Part shown: positions 61,190 through 64,000 of the stretch, in pieces
Position numbering within the stretch: position 1 is the stretch's first letter
Layout of the letters: every line of letters starts with the position of its first letter
Assembly (NCBI GenBank): GCA_022826725.1
Contig: JAJDUF010000016.1
Coordinates: forward strand, 558,001-622,000
Length of the DNA stretch: 64,000 bases
Direction of reading: 5' to 3'
From: Chloroflexota bacterium
Lineage (GTDB): Bacteria; Chloroflexota; UBA11872; UBA12225; JAJDUF01
Made by a program: the position numbers and the translations under genes
Notes under the pieces: generated by a model
The model's database searches: none
What the model was told of the DNA's origin: nothing
The model's input: the letters and a program-made list of their open reading frames with translations, nothing else

Positions 61190-62467
61190 GTGGCGCAATA
61201 CCTGACCATCTACGCGCTTTGCCACCAACCGCGGCGGATTAAGCTGCCGGCCGAGGGCATCGAGCCGGGCGCGGCGCCGGCGGCCATCGAGGCGGCGCTC
61301 TTCGACGAAACAGCCAACCGCTTCTACTTCCAGGAGGTAGCAACCTACTGCTATCACCCGGCGATGCAGCTGTGGCGCCGACTGCTCGACGCCGGGATGG
61401 CGCTCGGCCTCGGCGTCTCTGTGTCGTTCCTGAAACAGGCCGAAGCCTGGGACGAGCGCTTGCTCGACCGGCTACGACAACTGGCCACTCATCCGCAGTG
61501 CGAGCTGGTGGCGGTCGAGCCGTATCACAGCTTCCTGCCCCTGATTGACCTGCCGCACTTCCAACAGCGCATGAGCTGGGGTGATTCCTACGTGGAGTCT
61601 TTGTTGGGCGCACGTCCGCGGGTTGCCGACACCACCGAGATGCTGATGTCGGATGCCATTTACACGACGCTGGGCGCTGCCGGCTACGAGGCGGCGTTCC
61701 TCGACGGGCGAGAATGGGTACTCGGATGGCGGCAGCCCACGCATCTGTATCACGGCGGAGGTGCCGCCGGGCCGCACCTGCTGACCCGCCACCGCGACTT
61801 GAGCGACGACGTTGGCTATCGCTTTTCCAACCACGCCTGGGACCAGTTCCCGCTGCGGGCGCCGACATGGGCGGCTTGGGTGGCCCAAGCCGGCGGGGAC
61901 TTTGTGTGCGTATCGTGGGACTTCGAGACGTTTGGCGCGCACCATACGCGCGATAGTGGCATCTTCGAGTTCCTGGCGGCGCTCCCGCAGGCGCTCGACG
62001 CGCACCGCGTCCGGTGCCTCTCACCTTCGGAGATCGTGGCGCGGTTTCGGGACCGGTCGTATCACCTACCGCTGCCCCAGTTCGCAACCACCTGGGCCGG
62101 CGATGGCAACTGGGAGTTCTTTCTGGGTAACAAAGCCCAACAAGCACTCTTCCAGTTGATGCTGGCCGCGTATAACAAGGCGCGGCTGACGAAGAACGAG
62201 CGACTCGTTGACCTGGCGCTGTGGCTGCTCCAGTCGGACAATCTGCACTGGCTGCAATGGTACGGGCATTGGGGACCGGAGGCCGAGGTATCGGCCTACT
62301 TCACGCCCCGCGAGTGGTGGGCGCTGGGGGCGGAGCGGATCGTGTGGGAGCAGCAGCGGGTCTATCTGAACTTTCTCGCGGCGCTCGATCCCTACTGCGC
62401 CTCCCCCGCTCCATCGCCGAGCGATAGAGGGGGGGAGTATGGTGGCAGGCGGTCGGGACGGGGTTAG
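61190..62467 (+). CDS. GH57-family alpha-amylase-like enzyme
   Basis: 425 aa, GTG start 2 bases after the GT gene. CHQPRRIKLP is the GH57 region 1 (HQP); FLDGREWVLGWRQP holds the likely nucleophile glutamate; VSWDFETFGAHH holds the acid/base Asp. Residues about 320-410 are helical, as in the family. Members hydrolyse or transfer alpha-1,4 or alpha-1,6 glucan bonds. The last 20 residues (PSPSDRGGEYGGRR) are encoded by a family A repeat, so the original stop was probably a few codons earlier. Confidence 0.85.
   Translation: MAQYLTIYALCHQPRRIKLPAEGIEPGAAPAAIEAALFDETANRFYFQEVATYCYHPAMQLWRRLLDAGMALGLGVSVSFLKQAEAWDERLLDRLRQLATHPQCELVAVEPYHSFLPLIDLPHFQQRMSWGDSYVESLLGARPRVADTTEMLMSDAIYTTLGAAGYEAAFLDGREWVLGWRQPTHLYHGGGAAGPHLLTRHRDLSDDVGYRFSNHAWDQFPLRAPTWAAWVAQAGGDFVCVSWDFETFGAHHTRDSGIFEFLAALPQALDAHRVRCLSPSEIVARFRDRSYHLPLPQFATTWAGDGNWEFFLGNKAQQALFQLMLAAYNKARLTKNERLVDLALWLLQSDNLHWLQWYGHWGPEAEVSAYFTPREWWALGAERIVWEQQRVYLNFLAALDPYCASPAPSPSDRGGEYGGRRSGRG
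62399..62445. repeat. Family A hairpin repeat inside the end of the GH57 gene
   Basis: GCCTCCCCCGCTCC followed by ATCGCCGAGCGATAGAGGGGGGGAG. It is translated in frame at the C-terminus of the GH57 protein. Confidence 0.65.
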
Positions 62468-62507
62468 GCCGCCAGTCGGATACCACTAGACACCGCGACC
62501 ACAATCC

Positions 62508-62524
62508 TATACTGTGTATACAAT
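62508..62524 (+). promoter_or_regulatory. Promoter/operator of the second BrnT-BrnA module
   Basis: TATAC-tgt-GTATA (62508-62520) is a perfect inverted repeat that includes a possible -10 TATACT, and TACAAT (62519-62524) overlaps its right half. It lies 7 bases before the toxin start, so a repressor bound here would block transcription. That BrnA binds it is inferred. Confidence 0.5.
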
Positions 62525-62530
62525 CAGGTG

Positions 62531-62803
62531 ATGATGTACGAGTGGGACGAGGCCAAGCGGCGCGCCAATCGGGCCAAGCACCGCCTTGACTTCACGGCCA
62601 TTGAAGGTTTCGATTGGGACACTGCCGTTATTGAACGAGACTTCCGTAACAATGAGCTACGCTTCGTCGCCATCGGCTACATCGAAGCCCGACTCCATGT
62701 TGCTGTCTAAACTTGGCGCGGCGACAATCGCCGGATCATCAGTCTACGCAAGGCTAACCCTCGGGAGGAGAGAAACTATGTCCGAAGCCGCGAGCAAAGA
62801 TGA
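62531..62803 (+). pseudogene. BrnT-type toxin interrupted by an in-frame stop
   Basis: The frame opens MMYEWDEAKRRANRAKHRLDF and runs to RLHVAV, where a TAA stands at 62708-62710. The same frame goes on with TWRGDNRRIISLRKANPREERNY up to TGA at 62801, exactly the usual BrnT end. BrnT proteins often have Tyr at the interrupted position, so one base change (TAT/TAC to TAA) explains it. No frameshift is needed. The downstream antitoxin is intact. Confidence 0.8.
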
Positions 62804-63122
62804 TCTCACTACGATGACGTTTGACGAGATCGCCGCGAAGTACGGCGAGGAGGCCGCGATCAACGCCGGCATCGCCGCCGATCCCGACATCTTCGAGCTA
62901 GACGAGGAGTGGTTCAAGCGTGCGCGTCCCGCCATCGAGGTAGACCCTGACCTCGTGAAGCGCTGGCGGCGCACGCGGGGCAAGCAGAAAGGGCCGACCA
63001 AGGAGCATATCTCCATCCGCCTCGATGCGGACCTCACGGCGCACTTCCGCGCCAGCGGACCGGGCTGGCAGACGCGGTTGAACGACACGCTGCGCCGCGC
63101 GGTCTTTGGTGAGTCCGGGTAG
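62778..63122 (+). CDS. BrnA-type antitoxin, intact
   Basis: 114 aa from the ATG at 62778, with GGGAGGAG upstream, overlapping the toxin frame by 26 bases. The C-terminal HISIRLDADLTAHFRASGPGWQTRLNDTLRRAV is the BrnA ribbon-helix-helix. The N-terminal half (FDEIAAKYGEEAAINAGIAADPDIFELDE) is longer than in the copy at 0.4 kb. It remains translatable although its toxin is truncated. Confidence 0.82.
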   Translation: MSEAASKDDLTTMTFDEIAAKYGEEAAINAGIAADPDIFELDEEWFKRARPAIEVDPDLVKRWRRTRGKQKGPTKEHISIRLDADLTAHFRASGPGWQTRLNDTLRRAVFGESG

Positions 63123-63183
63123 ATGCCCTGGTAGACTCTCTGCCGCAGCAGACGAGCCGACCGAAAGGTAAAGGGGCGGAGGC

Positions 63184-63525
63184 ATGACCAGCGTTGACCA
63201 GCAAGGATTCATAGATTGGGACGCGGCGCCGGCGAAAGAGGTCTTTCCGGGCGTGACGTTGACCATCGTGTCGGGCGAGAAGATCATGTTCTCGCGCGTT
63301 GATTTCGGGCCCGAGGGCATGGTGCCGGAGCACAGCCATCCCCATGAGCAGGCCGGGTTCGTCGTGTCGGGCGAGGCCGAGTTTACGGTCGGGGGTGAAA
63401 CGCAGGTGCTGCGGACGGGCGACTACTACATGATCCCCGGTGGCGTGCCGCACAGCGTGCGCCAACTGGCCGGGCCGCTGTGCTGCATGGACATCTTCAG
63501 TCCACCGCGCGAAGAGTATCGGTAG
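63184..63525 (+). CDS. Small cupin-domain protein
   Basis: 113 aa, ATG after AGGGGCGGAGG. The cupin motif is VPEHSHPHEQAGFVVSGEAEFTVGG, giving the two-His-one-Glu metal ligands, and GDYYMIPGGVPHSVR supplies the last His. Single-domain cupins of this size bind metal and have diverse roles (isomerase, dioxygenase, sugar binding); none can be picked here. Confidence 0.87.
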   Translation: MTSVDQQGFIDWDAAPAKEVFPGVTLTIVSGEKIMFSRVDFGPEGMVPEHSHPHEQAGFVVSGEAEFTVGGETQVLRTGDYYMIPGGVPHSVRQLAGPLCCMDIFSPPREEYR

Positions 63526-63530
63526 CGGGG

Positions 63531-63577
63531 AGCTATCAGCAGTTAGCCATTAGCCGTCAGCTATCAGCGGTCAGCCG
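63531..63577. repeat. Family C repeat
   Basis: AGCTATCAGCAGTTAGCC and CGTCAGCTATCAGCGGTCAGCC, near-tandem units of CAGCTATCAGC. Related units are at 57044-57082. Confidence 0.65.
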
Positions 63578-63635
63578 GCGTACTGTGGGATGTGCCGGCG
63601 CTACCAACTCAGGGCCGATCAACGGTAGAATGCTG

Positions 63636-63662
63636 CCCGGTAGCTCCAATGGAGCTACCGGG
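63636..63662 (+). promoter_or_regulatory. 12-bp hairpin just before the FmdB ribosome site
   Basis: CCCGGTAGCTCC-aat-GGAGCTACCGGG is a perfect 12-bp stem with a 3-base loop, ending two bases before GAGGAGG (63664-63670). TAGAAT (63626-63631) could be the -10, which would make the transcript begin almost at the hairpin. The hairpin could stabilise the mRNA or control translation. Confidence 0.6.
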
Positions 63663-63674
63663 TGAGGAGGTATT

Positions 63675-63902
63675 ATGGCGATCTACGAGTATTGGTGCGG
63701 TAACTGCAAGCAAGAGTTCGAACTGATGCGGCCGATGAGCCAGTCGGCAGACCCGGCCACTTGCCCAACGTGCAGCACGACGACCACCGAGAAGCTCCCG
63801 TCGGTCTTTGCCTCGAAAGAGGGCTACGCGATCAAAGTGCCGGAGAAGGGCGCGCTACGGGACGCCGCACACACATCGTCCGCGACACCGCCGCCATCGT
63901 GA
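63675..63902 (+). CDS. FmdB-type zinc-ribbon protein
   Basis: 75 aa, ATG with GAGGAGG upstream. MAIYEYWCGNCKQEFE and CPTCSTTTTEKLPSVFAS form a C-x2-C...C-x2-C zinc ribbon of the FmdB/putative regulatory family. The tail is Ser/Thr/Pro-rich. Members are thought to act as regulators in amide or C1 metabolism. Confidence 0.88.
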   Translation: MAIYEYWCGNCKQEFELMRPMSQSADPATCPTCSTTTTEKLPSVFASKEGYAIKVPEKGALRDAAHTSSATPPPS

Positions 63903-63933
63903 TGGAGGCGGCGAGTGCCACGGTGGCGAGAAA

Positions 63934-64000
63934 CTACTCGATCCCTTCATACCAGCCGACGCCGAAGAGCAGATTGCCGCGCCGCACGAGCCAGCTGTGC
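63934..64000 (-). CDS. Probable Cache-domain protein, C-terminal tip (cut by window edge)
   Basis: On the minus strand a frame enters from the right edge and ends in TAG at 63936-63934. Its last 21 residues, WLVRRGNLLFGVGWYEGIE among them, match the end of the Cache repeats of the 6.9-kb gene (VRHDGLTFSSGYYEEE). With only 21 residues, this is a resemblance and not proof. Confidence 0.5.
   Translation of the reverse strand, partial: HSWLVRRGNLLFGVGWYEGIE

Noticed and set aside
62708..62710. Recoding of the in-frame stop in BrnT
   Set aside because: The codon is UAA, which is not used for selenocysteine or pyrrolysine; a point mutation is simpler.
1..64000. Prophage, integrative element or genomic island across the window
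   Set aside because: No integrase, transposase, phage structural or conjugation genes; base composition looks even throughout.

Overview
The window is 64 kb of GC-rich bacterial DNA, densely packed with genes. The gene content points to a Chloroflexota bacterium of the Thermomicrobia/Sphaerobacter type: secreted Cache-repeat proteins, a CotH/lamin-tail protein, an F420/FMN-type split-barrel protein, Uma2-family proteins, an ABC-exported surface polysaccharide, and many short hairpin repeats between and inside genes. That placement is inferred from gene content; there is no rRNA here.

Layout. 0-1 kb: toxin-antitoxin remnants and modules (PIN, BrnT/BrnA). 1-17 kb: catabolic and envelope-associated singletons (two alkaline-phosphatase-superfamily hydrolases, CotH, methyltransferase, four-Cache secreted protein, NCS2 transporter fused to an ATPase-like tail, BNR sialidase, Uma2, CinA, PNPOx, MBL fold, VapBC-like pair). 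17.5-22.1 kb: a tightly coupled operon (maleate-isomerase-like protein, HyuA, HyuB). 22.8-27.7 kb: a housekeeping operon (lipoprotein, ftsB, dut, hpt, ftsH) followed by tRNA-Ile with anticodon UAU. The tilS gene, which usually sits just before hpt, is absent from the cluster. 27.8-30.4 kb: queF, recX, a glycosyltransferase and a small protein. 30.5-43.5 kb: a surface polysaccharide locus with Wzm/Wzt export, six glycosyltransferases and a YfhO-like membrane protein. 43.7-51.3 kb: NTP transferase, then the elongation operon mreB-mreC-mreD-mrdA-rodA, then thrB. 51.4-59.7 kb: LON-domain protein, lactonase-type amidohydrolase, ABC-2 exporter, rsgA, galE, murJ. 59.8-62.5 kb: a GT4/GH57 alpha-glucan pair. 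62.5-64 kb: a BrnT/BrnA module with a broken toxin, a cupin, a FmdB zinc ribbon, and the end of what looks like another Cache gene.

How the genes work together. The polysaccharide locus, galE, murJ, the mre operon and ftsB are all envelope genes. Within the polysaccharide locus, Wzt and two glycosyltransferases appear to carry the same beta-sandwich module, and several genes have absorbed short repeats in frame. The points most worth follow-up are the tRNA-Ile(UAU) next to a tilS-less hpt-ftsH cluster, the shared module of the export locus, the in-frame repeat insertions, the nonsense-mutated BrnT with an intact antitoxin, and the NCS2-ATPase fusion.
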